This document shows positions 1-10,237 of a stretch of DNA of 64,000 bases, one piece after another. Below the pieces are notes generated by a model. That model searched no databases. It was given only the letters and a program-made list of their open reading frames with translations, and had not been told where the DNA came from. This DNA comes from Bacillus ndiopicus. GTDB lineage: Bacteria > Bacillota > Bacilli > Bacillales_A > Planococcaceae. Numbering within the stretch: position 1 is the stretch's first letter; each line of letters opens with the position of its first letter. Both the position numbers and the translations under genes were made by a program. The stretch spans positions 9,963-73,962 of the forward strand of contig NZ_HG964405.1 of NCBI RefSeq assembly GCF_000612805.1, read 5' to 3'.

Positions 1-10
1 GTCATCCAAA

Positions 11-46
11 AAGCAGTGCATGTCATAAGACGTGTCCTGCTTTTTT
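11..46 (+). terminator. Intrinsic terminator of an upstream gene outside the window
   Basis: A hairpin with outer arms GCAG/CTGC and inner arms CATGTC/GACGTG is followed by six T on the plus strand. No plus-strand gene precedes it here, so it probably ends a gene cut off by the window start. Confidence 0.6.
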
Positions 47-83
47 CTGTTGTCTCCACAAAGATTGAACTAGTAAAATTTAC

Positions 84-192
84 GGGCGAATACAGGTCGT
101 TTACGATCGAATTCCACTCTAAATCGGGCGTTATTTGGTGTTTTACGGGCGAATTGGCCTGTTAATGGGGCGAATCATGACTTTTGTCGGGG
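84..192. repeat. Degenerate 21-bp tandem repeat array, locus 1
   Basis: The heptamer GGGCGAA or a one- to three-base variant begins at 84, 105, 126, 147 and 168, exactly 21 bp apart; a weaker unit (GGGG) starts at 189. Bases between the heptamers are poorly conserved. The array runs across the stop codon and the last codons of the minus-strand NERD gene. A second array with the same heptamer lies at about 46714-46802. Confidence 0.7.
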
Positions 193-1088
193 TACATAGT
201 AAGAATTTGTTCAGGAATTTCATAATAAGTGGCCCTTCCCTGCTTTACTACAGGCAAAAAAGCTAGCAAACGCTTTGCTACATACCTTGACGCTATATCA
301 CATAGCTTGCAAAACTGTTGATTTGTTATTTTTGTATCCACTAATAGACGGTAATCATGCAGTGCCTGGAAATATGCAAATTTATCTTGAAAGTGGCAGT
401 ATGAGCAAATAAATCTCCCATGTACAAAAGCCATTTTAGAAGCACATTTTGAACAAAACACACCATTTTTTAATTGAGCTAATGTGAAAAAAAACCTCTT
501 TACTGGCGGAGACCGCAACTCTATATGTTGTTCATAAAAAACATCTAAATCAAGTAGAGGCCTGCTATACTGTTTTAAACTATTTTCAATAAAGCTATAA
601 ATATAATCTGCATGGAAAATTGGGATATGGGGACTTCGACTACCAATAATTGCGCGGCGATTTGCGATGACAACCGCACCGACTATAGGAACATGTGGGA
701 AAAGAGAGGAAAGAAAACGCGTATGACGTCCTAGCTGCTCAACAGGGTTTGGAAAACGTTCCACCACACCATCAGACCGCGTGCGTAGAAGCTGTGACGT
801 CTCAACATCAAAATTCAATTGCCCCGTCATATTTTTCACTTCTAAACAAATAATTAAAGACGAAAAAATAACGATAAAATCAATCTCTTGCATGTGCAAT
901 GCAGAATCGATTATACAAAAGTTGCGCAATATTCGATGTGGCATAGTAAGCTCCTGCAAAAAATAAAAAACCTCGTCCTCACCTGCGATACCAGCAGTAG
1001 TTAATGAATATTGCTCAACAAAATAATGATAATCAGGATACTGTTCATCCACTCTTCTTACAATTGCTTCAAGCTGTCTATATTTCAA
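162..1088 (-). CDS. NERD-domain protein with C-terminal zinc ribbon
   Basis: 308 residues. The N-terminal half carries a nuclease-related (NERD) domain, roughly residues 35-150, recognised by the hydrophobic core around EIDFIVIF followed by LEVKN, which resemble the acidic and lysine residues of restriction-endonuclease-like folds. A CxxC...CxxC zinc ribbon (FCSKC...ICSYC) lies near residues 209-232. NERD proteins are thought to process or bind nucleic acid, but the substrate is unknown. The gene stands alone and its final codons lie inside the 21-bp repeat array. No signal peptide or membrane segment is seen. Domain call is fairly secure; biochemical role is not. Confidence 0.75.
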   Translation of the reverse strand: MKYRQLEAIVRRVDEQYPDYHYFVEQYSLTTAGIAGEDEVFYFLQELTMPHRILRNFCIIDSALHMQEIDFIVIFSSLIICLEVKNMTGQLNFDVETSQLLRTRSDGVVERFPNPVEQLGRHTRFLSSLFPHVPIVGAVVIANRRAIIGSRSPHIPIFHADYIYSFIENSLKQYSRPLLDLDVFYEQHIELRSPPVKRFFFTLAQLKNGVFCSKCASKMAFVHGRFICSYCHFQDKFAYFQALHDYRLLVDTKITNQQFCKLCDIASRYVAKRLLAFLPVVKQGRATYYEIPEQILTMYPDKSHDSPH

Positions 1089-1258
1089 TTATTTTCACCC
1101 CCTATCTATTTAATAATATTTGAGAAAATGATTAGATGGAAATGTTTTTCTGAGAAAAATTGAAATAGCTATTTTGTCGCAAAAATGTAGAACGAAGCAA
1201 TCCTTCAATCAAACAAGCACAATAATGGAACTTTAAATTTTATAGGTCCGATGGCATT

Positions 1259-1750
1259 CTACAACCACGTCTCATCCAGCTTATCTGCATAAAATTGAAT
1301 AGCTCTTTTATATTGTTGCACATTTATATCTGAAGAGCTGTTTACGATACAATTTAACAGTAGCTCCATAGCTTTTTGATGATCGTTTAAATTATATAAA
1401 GTCATGGCATAGAATACTTGCAGGGCTTGATTATTAGGGAATAGTATGACCGCTTTGTTTAGAACTTCCTTTGATTTTTCATACTTGCCAAGTGTTCTAA
1501 ATGTGCTGCCAAGTCCTAGAAGGGCGTTTGCCATGTCCTCGTCATTTAGGTCACCTTGAATAGCTTTTTCGTAGTAAGGAACTGCTTTTGTTTCTTCCCC
1601 TAGACTATCGAAGCTCCATGCACATTGGTAGTTTACATAAGCATTGTTTGGATTTTGTTCGGCTAGTTGTAGTAAAATTTTATTGCATTCTATCAATTTA
1701 TTTTCTTTTCTAAGTTGAAGTGCGTAATTTAATTGCTCTGTTATGTTCAT
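1259..1750 (-). CDS. Tetratricopeptide-repeat protein
   Basis: 163 residues with at least three TPR-like helix pairs: residues about 37-70 (AYVNYQCAWSFDSLGEE), 73-107 (ANALLGLGSTFRTLGKYEKS) and 108-140 (ALQVFYAMTLYNLNDHQKA). TPR units usually mediate protein-protein contacts. There is no signal peptide or catalytic domain, so it is probably a cytoplasmic scaffold or adaptor. It is divergent from the MerR-type gene downstream and has no obvious operon partner. The partner protein cannot be predicted from the sequence. Confidence 0.7.
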   Translation of the reverse strand: MNITEQLNYALQLRKENKLIECNKILLQLAEQNPNNAYVNYQCAWSFDSLGEETKAVPYYEKAIQGDLNDEDMANALLGLGSTFRTLGKYEKSKEVLNKAVILFPNNQALQVFYAMTLYNLNDHQKAMELLLNCIVNSSSDINVQQYKRAIQFYADKLDETWL

Positions 1751-1833
1751 ATGTTGTATAACCCCCTGTTATAAACTATTTTAAAGAATTTGTGGTGAAA
1801 TAAACAGATAAGAAAAATTTTTTATATAAAGTG

Positions 1834-1864
1834 TTGACCTTGACGTTACGTCAACATTTATAGT
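1834..1864 (+). promoter_or_regulatory. MerR-type promoter with 19-bp spacer and operator palindrome
   Basis: TTGACC at 1834-1839 and TATAGT at 1859-1864 are separated by 19 bp, the long spacer typical of MerR-activated promoters. The spacer holds the perfect palindrome TTGACGT-T-ACGTCAA at 1840-1854. The regulator gene starts 22 bp downstream, which points to autoregulation. Confidence 0.8.
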
Positions 1865-1885
1865 AAGCGTAGAGGTGATGGACAG

Positions 1886-2641
1886 ATGAAAATTAATGAA
1901 CTTGCTAAAATATCGGGTGTGAGTACACGTACGTTGCGCTATTATGACGAAATAGGGTTGCTGTCTCCTGCGATGAAAAATGATGCCGGCTATCGAATTT
2001 ATTCGCAAAGGGAAATTGATTTATTACAGCAAATTCTATTTTACCGAGCACTTGATTTGAAATTAGAGCAAATTAAGGACATCATTCATGCACCGAATTT
2101 TAATGTGATGAACGCATTGAAGAGCCATCGTCAGCACTTGTTAGAAAAAAGTGCAATGATTCAGCAGCTGCTTCAAACGGTCGATCACACGATTCACACA
2201 TTACAGGAGGGAACAATTATGTCAAACGAAGAAAAATTTAAAGGCTTTAAAGAGCAATTGATTCAAGAAAATGAAGAAAAGTATGGTGAGGAAATTCGTA
2301 CACGCTATGGTGATGAAACGGTTGACGCATCAAATGCCAAGCTAAGAGGTATGACAGAACAGCAATTTGAAGAGATGGGGCAGCTAGAGCAAAATTTATT
2401 TGCGCGTTTACGTGAGGCGATGGCTGATGGTAGTCCAGCCTCAGAAATAGGCAATGAAGTAGCTGAGCTGCATAAACGTTGGCTGATGTTTTCTTGGAAG
2501 GATTACTCGAAGGAAGCACATGCTGGATTAGCGGCAATGTATGTCGCTGATGAGCGTTTTACAGCTTATTATGATGAGCGTGTTGCAACAGGGGCTGCAC
2601 AATTTTTACATGATTGTATTGTGGCTTATGCAACGAAATAA
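1886..2641 (+). CDS. mta: MerR-family transcriptional regulator, Mta/TipA type
   Basis: 251 residues. The N-terminal winged helix-turn-helix (residues 1-70; KISGVSTRTLRYYDEIGLL) is a classical MerR DNA-binding domain, followed by a dimerisation coiled coil to about residue 110. The C-terminal half (about 115-250, rich in Trp, Tyr and acidic residues) resembles the TipAS multidrug-binding domain. Length and layout match B. subtilis Mta, which activates multidrug-efflux genes and its own promoter. No efflux gene is adjacent, so other targets would be elsewhere. The family is certain; orthology to Mta is likely. Confidence 0.8.
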   Translation: MKINELAKISGVSTRTLRYYDEIGLLSPAMKNDAGYRIYSQREIDLLQQILFYRALDLKLEQIKDIIHAPNFNVMNALKSHRQHLLEKSAMIQQLLQTVDHTIHTLQEGTIMSNEEKFKGFKEQLIQENEEKYGEEIRTRYGDETVDASNAKLRGMTEQQFEEMGQLEQNLFARLREAMADGSPASEIGNEVAELHKRWLMFSWKDYSKEAHAGLAAMYVADERFTAYYDERVATGAAQFLHDCIVAYATK

Positions 2642-2650
2642 TATTTTAAC

Positions 2651-2679
2651 TTGCCTTTTCTAAATATACGTATTAGAAT
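2651..2679 (+). promoter_or_regulatory. Sigma-A promoter of glpD
   Basis: TTGCCT, a 17-bp spacer and TAGAAT. Transcription would start near 2686 and run into the leader terminator at 2712-2770. Confidence 0.65.
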
Positions 2680-2711
2680 AATGGTAAGTTAATAATTGGT
2701 ATGAGCGATTG

Positions 2712-2770
2712 AGAGACCATTAAGGACATATATGCGATAAGTGTATATGCTTTTAATAGTCTCTTTTTTC
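2712..2770 (+). terminator. Leader terminator of glpD, probable GlpP antitermination site
   Basis: A long hairpin (outer arms AGAGACCATTAA / TTAATAGTCTCT, inner arms CATATA / TATATG) followed by six T lies between the glpD promoter and its start codon. In B. subtilis the GlpP protein with glycerol-3-phosphate prevents termination at such a site; glpP is the next gene here. The role is inferred from that system. Confidence 0.8.
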
Positions 2771-2793
2771 GTTGCATAGGGGAGGAAAACACT

Positions 2794-4437
2794 ATGAGTT
2801 CAGCTTCATCATTACAACGTCAGCAAACAATTGAGGAGTTACAAAGTAAGGAATACGATTTATTAGTGATTGGTGGCGGCATTACAGGCTGTGGTATCGC
2901 ATTAGATGCAAGCGCTCGTGGATTATCTGTTGCCTTAGTAGAAATGCAGGATTTTGCAGCAGGAACTTCAAGTCGTTCAACAAAATTGGTGCATGGTGGA
3001 CTACGTTATTTAAAGCAGTTTGAAATAAAGGAAGTAGCGGAGTTAGGAAAAGAGCGAGCGATTGTTTATGAAAATGGTCCACATGTAACAACGCCAATTT
3101 GGATGCTATTACCGTTTCATAAAGGCGGTACATTCGGTAAATTTTCAACGAATGTAGGTCTACGTGTCTATGATTTCTTAGCTGGTGTAAAGCGTTCTGA
3201 ACGTCGTTCTATGTTAAATGCAATACAAACACGAGGTAAAGAGCCTTTAGTAAAAACATCGGGTTTACTTGGTGGTGGTGTCTATGTAGAATATCGCACG
3301 GATGATGCGCGATTAACAATCGAGGTAGCAAAGGCTGCAATCACGAAAGGGGCAACTTTGCTGAATTATGCAAAAGCAGAGCAATTTGTGTACGATGAAA
3401 ATAAAAAAATTAATGGCATTATTGCCTATGATTTAGTTGGTGACACTAACTTTACAATCCAAGCAAAATCAGTTATTAATGCGGCTGGCCCGTGGGTTGA
3501 TGAGGTACGTAAAATCGAAGGAGAGCAGCAAGGAAAGCATTTAATTTTATCAAAGGGTGTTCATATCGTCTTTGATGAATCCAAATTTCCACTTCGTCAG
3601 GCTGTTTATTTCGATACGCCAGATGGACGTATGGTCTTTGCAATCCCACGTGATGGTAAAACTTATATAGGCACTACGGATACATTTTATAAAGGTGATG
3701 CGCGTGATATGGATATTGAGCAGGCAGACCGTGATTATTTGATGGATGCCATTCACTATATGTTCCCGAAAGTGCAAGTAACAGATGCGGATATTGAATC
3801 GAGCTGGGCTGGTGTGCGTCCATTAATTCATGAGGATGGCAAAAATCCGTCAGAGATTTCTCGTAAGGATGAGGTATGGACTTCCGCTTCAGGGCTTGTT
3901 ACTATTGCAGGTGGGAAATTAACAGGCTATCGTAAAATGGCGGAAACGGTGCTTGATATGGTAATGAAGGATTTGGCACCAAAATTAAATAAGCATATTG
4001 CGCCATGTAGTACAAAAAATATTGTGATTTCCGGTGGCGATATCGGTGGTTCACGTAATTTAAAGGCATTTATTTATAAACAAACGAAAAAAGGTATCGA
4101 GTTTGGATTAACGGAGCAGCAGGCTGCATATATTGCACAGCAGTATGGTAGTAATGCAGACACGGTGTTAGCTTATATGAAAAATAATAATACAGCTCTT
4201 CCGGCGTGGCTTTATGCGCAGCTTTGTTATAGTATCGAGCATGAAATGGTAACACACCCAAATGACTTTATGATTCGTCGTACAGGGTATATGTTCTTTA
4301 ATATTGCACTTGTTAAACAGTATAAAGTAGAAATCTTAAACGAAATGGCAAAGCAGCTCGGCTGGACAGCAGAGCTGCGCGCACAATATGAAGAACAGCT
4401 ACAGAAAGAAATTACAAGAGCAACGACAGCTAAATAA
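2794..4437 (+). CDS. glpD: Aerobic glycerol-3-phosphate dehydrogenase
   Basis: 547 residues, close to the usual length. It oxidises glycerol-3-phosphate to dihydroxyacetone phosphate with FAD and passes electrons to membrane menaquinone. The N-terminal FAD-binding motif VIGGGITGCGIALDASARG is at residues 25-43, and the conserved TSSRSTKLVHGG-GLRYL region follows. The C-terminal helical domain is complete. The start has RBS GGGGAGG 9 bp upstream. It belongs to the glp regulon with glpP, glpF and glpK; expression is likely controlled by the leader terminator immediately before it. Confidence 0.97.
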   Translation: MSSASSLQRQQTIEELQSKEYDLLVIGGGITGCGIALDASARGLSVALVEMQDFAAGTSSRSTKLVHGGLRYLKQFEIKEVAELGKERAIVYENGPHVTTPIWMLLPFHKGGTFGKFSTNVGLRVYDFLAGVKRSERRSMLNAIQTRGKEPLVKTSGLLGGGVYVEYRTDDARLTIEVAKAAITKGATLLNYAKAEQFVYDENKKINGIIAYDLVGDTNFTIQAKSVINAAGPWVDEVRKIEGEQQGKHLILSKGVHIVFDESKFPLRQAVYFDTPDGRMVFAIPRDGKTYIGTTDTFYKGDARDMDIEQADRDYLMDAIHYMFPKVQVTDADIESSWAGVRPLIHEDGKNPSEISRKDEVWTSASGLVTIAGGKLTGYRKMAETVLDMVMKDLAPKLNKHIAPCSTKNIVISGGDIGGSRNLKAFIYKQTKKGIEFGLTEQQAAYIAQQYGSNADTVLAYMKNNNTALPAWLYAQLCYSIEHEMVTHPNDFMIRRTGYMFFNIALVKQYKVEILNEMAKQLGWTAELRAQYEEQLQKEITRATTAK

Positions 4438-4440
4438 TCG

Positions 4441-4492
4441 ATAGGAAAGCCGCCTTTAATAAGGAAAATCAAGTGCGGCTTCCTTTCTAGAT
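4441..4492 (+). terminator. Hairpin between glpD and glpP
   Basis: Arms AGGAAAGCCGC and GCGGCTTCCTTT enclose about 20 nt. The T-run is broken (CTTTCT), so it may be a weak terminator that lets some transcription reach glpP. Confidence 0.45.
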
Positions 4493-4503
4493 GGGGGAAT
4501 GGC

Positions 4504-5061
4504 ATGCATTTTAACAGGCAAAAAATTATTCCTGCGGCACGAACTGTGAAGCAGTTTGATGAAATTTTGAATAGCTCTTTTGAGTATATTGTGCTATTAG
4601 AGGTACATATTAGCTTGTTGCTTTCCTTGAAGCGAGAGGCTGATCGCTATGGTAAAAAATTAATTATACATGCAGATTTGATTCACGGTTTGAAAACAGA
4701 TAATTTTGCTGCTGATTTTTTATGTAATGATATTCGACCAGCAGGCATTATTTCAACGCGCTCCAATGTGTTAATTAAGGCAAAATCACGCGGTATTATT
4801 GCAATTCAACGTGTCTTTTTAATTGATACGATTGCCCTAGAAAAAAGCTATACGATGATTGAAACAGCGCAGCCTGATTATATCGAGTTACTACCAGGTA
4901 TTATTCCATCAATGATTGCTGAAATTTATGAGCGTACGCAAACACCTGTTATTACAGGGGGATTAATTCGTTCTACAGAGCATATAGAACAAGCGATTTC
5001 AGCTGGTGCGATTGCCATTACAACATCCGATAAAAAATTATGGGAAAATTTCAAAAAATAG
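4504..5061 (+). CDS. glpP: Glycerol uptake operon antiterminator
   Basis: 185 residues, near B. subtilis GlpP (192). The GlpP family adopts a TIM-barrel-like fold, binds glycerol-3-phosphate and then mRNA leader, preventing termination and stabilising glpD transcript. Recognisable blocks are the N-terminal LLEVHISLLLSLKR region, HADLIHGLKTDNFAADFL and the C-terminal phosphate-site-like PVITGGLIRSTEHIEQAISAG. It lies between glpD and glpFK, both of which have terminator-bearing leaders. RBS GGGGGAA precedes the ATG. No helix-turn-helix is present, as expected for an RNA-acting regulator. Confidence 0.93.
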   Translation: MHFNRQKIIPAARTVKQFDEILNSSFEYIVLLEVHISLLLSLKREADRYGKKLIIHADLIHGLKTDNFAADFLCNDIRPAGIISTRSNVLIKAKSRGIIAIQRVFLIDTIALEKSYTMIETAQPDYIELLPGIIPSMIAEIYERTQTPVITGGLIRSTEHIEQAISAGAIAITTSDKKLWENFKK

Positions 5062-5062
5062 G

Positions 5063-5091
5063 TTGACTATTGTTCATTTTTTATCTAGAAT
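5063..5091 (+). promoter_or_regulatory. Sigma-A promoter of glpFK
   Basis: TTGACT, 17-bp spacer, TAGAAT. It overlaps the end of glpP by no bases, starting just after its stop codon. Confidence 0.7.
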
Positions 5092-5127
5092 GAATACAAG
5101 TTCATAAAAGCGTGGTTAGGAAAAGGA

Positions 5128-5186
5128 ACCCACATTTATTCAACTGCAAAAAAGTTTTGCAGGCTGTTTAAATGTGGGTCTTTTTT
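5128..5186 (+). terminator. Leader terminator of glpFK, probable GlpP antitermination site
   Basis: Outer arms ACCCACATTT/AAATGTGGGT and inner arms CTGCAAAA/TTTTGCAG are followed by six T, 43 bp before glpF. Position matches the GlpP-controlled terminator of B. subtilis glpFK. Confidence 0.85.
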
Positions 5187-5228
5187 GTGTCTTCGCTTAA
5201 TACACATTATTTAAAAGGGGGATGTAAG

Positions 5229-6026
5229 ATGTCTACATTTACAGCCGAGCTTATCGGTACAATGATTCTTATTTTGTTTGGTGGTGGTGTTGTTGCAGGC
5301 GTATCATTGTACAAATCAAAAGGTCACGGTGGCGGATGGGTTGTTATTACATTCGCATGGGGCTTAGCAGTAGCAATGGCTGCTTATTCAGTAGGAGGAA
5401 TTAGTGGTGCGCATTTAAATCCAGCATTGACGATTGCGCTAGCAACAATTGGCAACTTCCCGTGGGGGGATGTACCCATCTATATCGTTGCCCAAATTAT
5501 TGGTGCATTTGTAGGTGCAATATTAGTATATTTCATGTATTTACCACATTGGAAAGGGACGGAGGATCCAAATGCTAAGCTTGCTGTATTCTCGACGATG
5601 CCAGCAATTAAGCATCCTTTATCAAATTTGATTTCTGAAATGATTGGTACTTTTATTCTCGTCTTAGGAATTTTAGCATTAGGAACGAATACAATTACGG
5701 ATGGCTTAAATCCATTTTTGGTAGGGATGTTAATCGTTGTGATTGGTATGGCACTTGGGGGACCGACTGGTTATGCAATTAATCCAGCACGTGATTTAGG
5801 TCCGCGTATTGCCCACTTTTTCTTACCGATTCCAGGCAAGCGTGATTCGGGCTGGTCATATGCATGGGTTCCAGTAATCGGGCCAATTATTGGAGGCTCT
5901 TTCGGCGCATTATTTTTCCAGCAAATTTTTGAAGGCAAAAATAGTGCCGCATTTTGGATTTTAGCAGTTGTTGTGGCAGCCATCTTTGTTGGAGCGCAAG
6001 TCACAGTAAAAAATGCTCATGATTAA
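5229..6026 (+). CDS. glpF: Glycerol uptake facilitator
   Basis: 265 residues, six membrane helices, aquaglyceroporin family. Both half-helix signatures are present: SGAHLNPALTIAL near residues 60-72 and GYAINPARDLGPR near residues 181-193; the Asp after the second NPAR is typical of glycerol-conducting members. An in-frame extension upstream is possible, but AAGGGGG lies 8 bp before this ATG, deciding the start. It transports glycerol passively and is followed after 33 bp by glpK, which traps the substrate as glycerol-3-phosphate. Confidence 0.95.
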   Translation: MSTFTAELIGTMILILFGGGVVAGVSLYKSKGHGGGWVVITFAWGLAVAMAAYSVGGISGAHLNPALTIALATIGNFPWGDVPIYIVAQIIGAFVGAILVYFMYLPHWKGTEDPNAKLAVFSTMPAIKHPLSNLISEMIGTFILVLGILALGTNTITDGLNPFLVGMLIVVIGMALGGPTGYAINPARDLGPRIAHFFLPIPGKRDSGWSYAWVPVIGPIIGGSFGALFFQQIFEGKNSAAFWILAVVVAAIFVGAQVTVKNAHD

Positions 6027-7556
<1,530 letters not shown>

Positions 7557-7560
7557 GAAA

Positions 7561-7606
7561 AGTGTTGGGAAAACCAGGTATAAGCCTGTTTTCCCAACAC
7601 TTTTTT
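7561..7606 (+). terminator. Terminator of glpFK
   Basis: Nearly perfect arms AGTGTTGGGAAAACCAGG / CCTGTTTTCCCAACACT and six T. It may work on both strands, since menA ends just downstream on the minus strand. Confidence 0.9.
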
Positions 7607-7620
7607 AAAATGTCAATCTA

Positions 7621-8538
7621 TCATAGAAAAAGCGCAATTAATAAACCGAGGCCTAATAAAAAGCCAAAAATAGTGTTTGTTTGTGCTGTATATTTCATTG
7701 CAGGCATAACATCTTTCGGGGCTTTGAAGGCTCTAAAAGTCGCAATGGCCTTTAATGGCTTAGGTAAACTTAAGACAACAAGCAATGCCCATGCCGAAAT
7801 ATCATCAATCACAACAAGTCCAATAATCCATAAATAAGAAACCATGAAAAATAGCGATAAAATTGTAATAGCACGTTCACGTCCGACTAAAATTGCTAAC
7901 GTTTTACGTCCGCCCTCCGTATCGCCAACGATGTCACGAATATTGTTAGCAAGCATAATTCCACCTACTAAAATCATGCTTGGAACGGATAATAGCACCG
8001 CTTCAAATGTCACAGTTCCAGTTTGAATAAAGAAAGCAATTAATACGATGCCCATACCCATTACTGCGCCTGAGACAAGCTCACCAAAAGGCGAATATGC
8101 GATAGGGAAAGGTCCACCTGTATATAAAAAGCCGATTAGCATACAAATAAGCCCTATAGCAGCAAGCCACCAAGACGATACTGCACAAATATAAATGCCT
8201 AGTAATAACGCAATGCCATAAAAACCTAGCGCAATCAGCATAATTGTTTTTGGCGCAACACCGTGACGAACAATTGTGCCACCGATGCCGACGGAGTGTT
8301 CGTTATCAAGCCCTCTTTTATAATCATAATATTCATTAAACATATTTGTTGCCGCCTGAATTAACATGCTGGCAATAAGCATGGCGAAAAATAATAAAAA
8401 ATTAATGTCATGCTTTGAAATAGCGGCAGCAATTGCAGTCCCTAAAAACACAGGAACGAACGAAGCTGTTAATGTATGTGGACGCGTTAAATGCCACCAT
8501 ACTTGAAAGCCCCGATCCGCCTCAATTACCTTTGTCAA
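7621..8538 (-). CDS. menA: 1,4-dihydroxy-2-naphthoate octaprenyltransferase
   Basis: 305 residues from the chosen start; UbiA-family prenyltransferase attaching the isoprenoid tail to DHNA to give demethylmenaquinone. About eight or nine membrane helices. Prenyl-diphosphate motif NEYYDYKRGLDNEHSVGIGG sits in the first third, and the substrate loop TRPHTLTASFVP follows the N-terminus. The start is uncertain: a TTG with GGGAG eight bases upstream (used here) fits family length, while TTG at 8616 or ATG at 8577 would add 26 or 13 residues with poor ribosome sites. Divergent from menF, as in many Bacillales. Confidence 0.92.
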   Translation of the reverse strand: MTKVIEADRGFQVWWHLTRPHTLTASFVPVFLGTAIAAAISKHDINFLLFFAMLIASMLIQAATNMFNEYYDYKRGLDNEHSVGIGGTIVRHGVAPKTIMLIALGFYGIALLLGIYICAVSSWWLAAIGLICMLIGFLYTGGPFPIAYSPFGELVSGAVMGMGIVLIAFFIQTGTVTFEAVLLSVPSMILVGGIMLANNIRDIVGDTEGGRKTLAILVGRERAITILSLFFMVSYLWIIGLVVIDDISAWALLVVLSLPKPLKAIATFRAFKAPKDVMPAMKYTAQTNTIFGFLLGLGLLIALFL

Positions 8539-8854
8539 TTTACTTCTCTCCCTCAAAATCAATTTCGCTTTGGCCATCTCTCTCTTAATTTTTGCCAAAA
8601 GCTTATCTTCATTCAATATGAATAAAGAAAAAAGTATCGAATCTATTTTAAACGAATATTAGAAAAATGGGTAGTGTATAAGCTTATCCTATAATTTAAT
8701 AGATGTAATTGACTTGCTGAAAGTTGGTTGAAGTTTATTCATATTACAACGGACAAAAAAGTGATATGATAGTATAGATAGTCAGATTACGCACGAATAG
8801 GCGGCTGACAAATAATAAAGCTACGTTTACATTGCAACAACGGAGGGAATTTTC
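8539..8854. other. menA-menF divergent intergenic region
   Basis: About 240-316 bp depending on the menA start. It must hold promoters for menA and for the menFDHB operon. A TATGAT at 8765-8770 is a possible -10 for menF, but I see no convincing -35 partner. No small gene or repeat is apparent. Confidence 0.4.
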
Positions 8855-10237
8855 ATGCAACAAAAGTGGTACAATGCCACTGAGGTAGAAGTGGGCACTT
8901 TGAACGCTGGGACAATCTTCTATATGGAAACAATTGAGGTAAGCCGTTTATCGGCGCTTGCCTTTTTTGCTGCGGGAGAAGAGTCTTATAAAGGGCAGCG
9001 CTATTTTTGGCAGAATCGAGAAAAAACATTAACACTAGTTGGTTTAGGACATGCGCATGTTATTGCAAATAATTTATCGAATATGCGCTTTGATAAGGTT
9101 GAAGAACAGTGGAAGCAATTAACGAAAAATATTGTAACGGAAGAGGAATTACAGCCAATTTTATTTGGAGGCTTTACATTTGACCCAGAAAACAAAATAG
9201 CGGGTGAATGGATTGACTTTCCAGAGAGTTATTTTACAGTTGCAACATTCCAACTAATGATTCGTAATGATAAAGCGTATGTTAGCGTTCATTTAATAAC
9301 GGATGGAGAAAATGCGGCACTGCAATTTGAGGAGCTGCGTAAGCAACGCGATCATTTAATTCATGCGGCGCAAGTGAAAGAAGTCAAAACATACGGGAAG
9401 CCACAAATTACTTCGTATAGCGAGCCTTATAAAGATGCTTATTTACAATCAATAGACATAGTGACAGCAAAAATCAAAGCACAAGAGGCTGATAAAGTAG
9501 TTATTGCGCGCTCGTTAGCGTTGCAATTTGAGGAGGCTGTGTCATCGCCGCAAATTTTGTCACATGTTGTCAATGAACAGCCTGAAAGTTATTTATTCGG
9601 TGTAGAACATGCAAACATGCTATTTTTCGGTGCATCACCAGAGCGTTTAGTAAAGGTTGAAAATGGACGAGCCTATTCATCCTGTGTCGCAGGTTCGATC
9701 AAGCGCGGTGCAACAGCCGAGGAAGATCAAGCATTAGGAAATAGCTTGTTACAAGATAATAAAAATCGTGGTGAGCATCATTATGTCGTTGAAATGATTA
9801 CAGAAACCTTTGAGAAAAACTGTACAGCTGTAAAAGTACCAAAGCAACCGAAGCTCTTAAAAATTCGTGATATTCAACATTTATATACGCCTGTTGAAGG
9901 GCAGCTTGTAGAAGGCGCAACAATTTTACAGTTAGTGAAGGACTTACACCCAACACCGGCTCTTGGTGGCGTACCACGCAATGATTCAATGAAAATTATT
10001 CGTGAGTCGGAGCCGATGAATAGAGGGCTTTACGCCGCTCCCATTGGCTGGCTAGATGCGGATGGCAACGGTGAGTTTGCTGTGGCAATTCGTTCAGCCG
10101 CATTGCTTGGAAATGCAGCTTATTTATATGCAGGTGGCGGTATTGTAGCAGATTCTGAAGCGCAGTCAGAGTATGAGGAAACATTAGTAAAATTCAGACC
10201 GATGTTGCGCGCACTAGGAGGAGCAGTTCATGAGTGA
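8855..10237 (+). CDS. menF: Menaquinone-specific isochorismate synthase
   Basis: 460 residues. Converts chorismate to isochorismate, first committed step of menaquinone synthesis. The chorismate-binding C-terminal domain (about 190-455) has the family signatures GASPERLVKVENG, SCVAGSIKRG, GEHHYVVEMI and HPTPALGGVPR, with the Mg-binding glutamates in EYEETLVKF near the end. The N-terminal domain is divergent, as usual. ATG is preceded by GGAGGGAA. The 3' end overlaps menD by 8 bp, indicating an operon with coupled translation. Confidence 0.95.
   Translation: MQQKWYNATEVEVGTLNAGTIFYMETIEVSRLSALAFFAAGEESYKGQRYFWQNREKTLTLVGLGHAHVIANNLSNMRFDKVEEQWKQLTKNIVTEEELQPILFGGFTFDPENKIAGEWIDFPESYFTVATFQLMIRNDKAYVSVHLITDGENAALQFEELRKQRDHLIHAAQVKEVKTYGKPQITSYSEPYKDAYLQSIDIVTAKIKAQEADKVVIARSLALQFEEAVSSPQILSHVVNEQPESYLFGVEHANMLFFGASPERLVKVENGRAYSSCVAGSIKRGATAEEDQALGNSLLQDNKNRGEHHYVVEMITETFEKNCTAVKVPKQPKLLKIRDIQHLYTPVEGQLVEGATILQLVKDLHPTPALGGVPRNDSMKIIRESEPMNRGLYAAPIGWLDADGNGEFAVAIRSAALLGNAAYLYAGGGIVADSEAQSEYEETLVKFRPMLRALGGAVHE

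Noticed and set aside
7562-8026. Plus-strand open frames opposite menA
   Set aside because: They overlap a well-supported UbiA-family gene on the other strand and lack ribosome sites.
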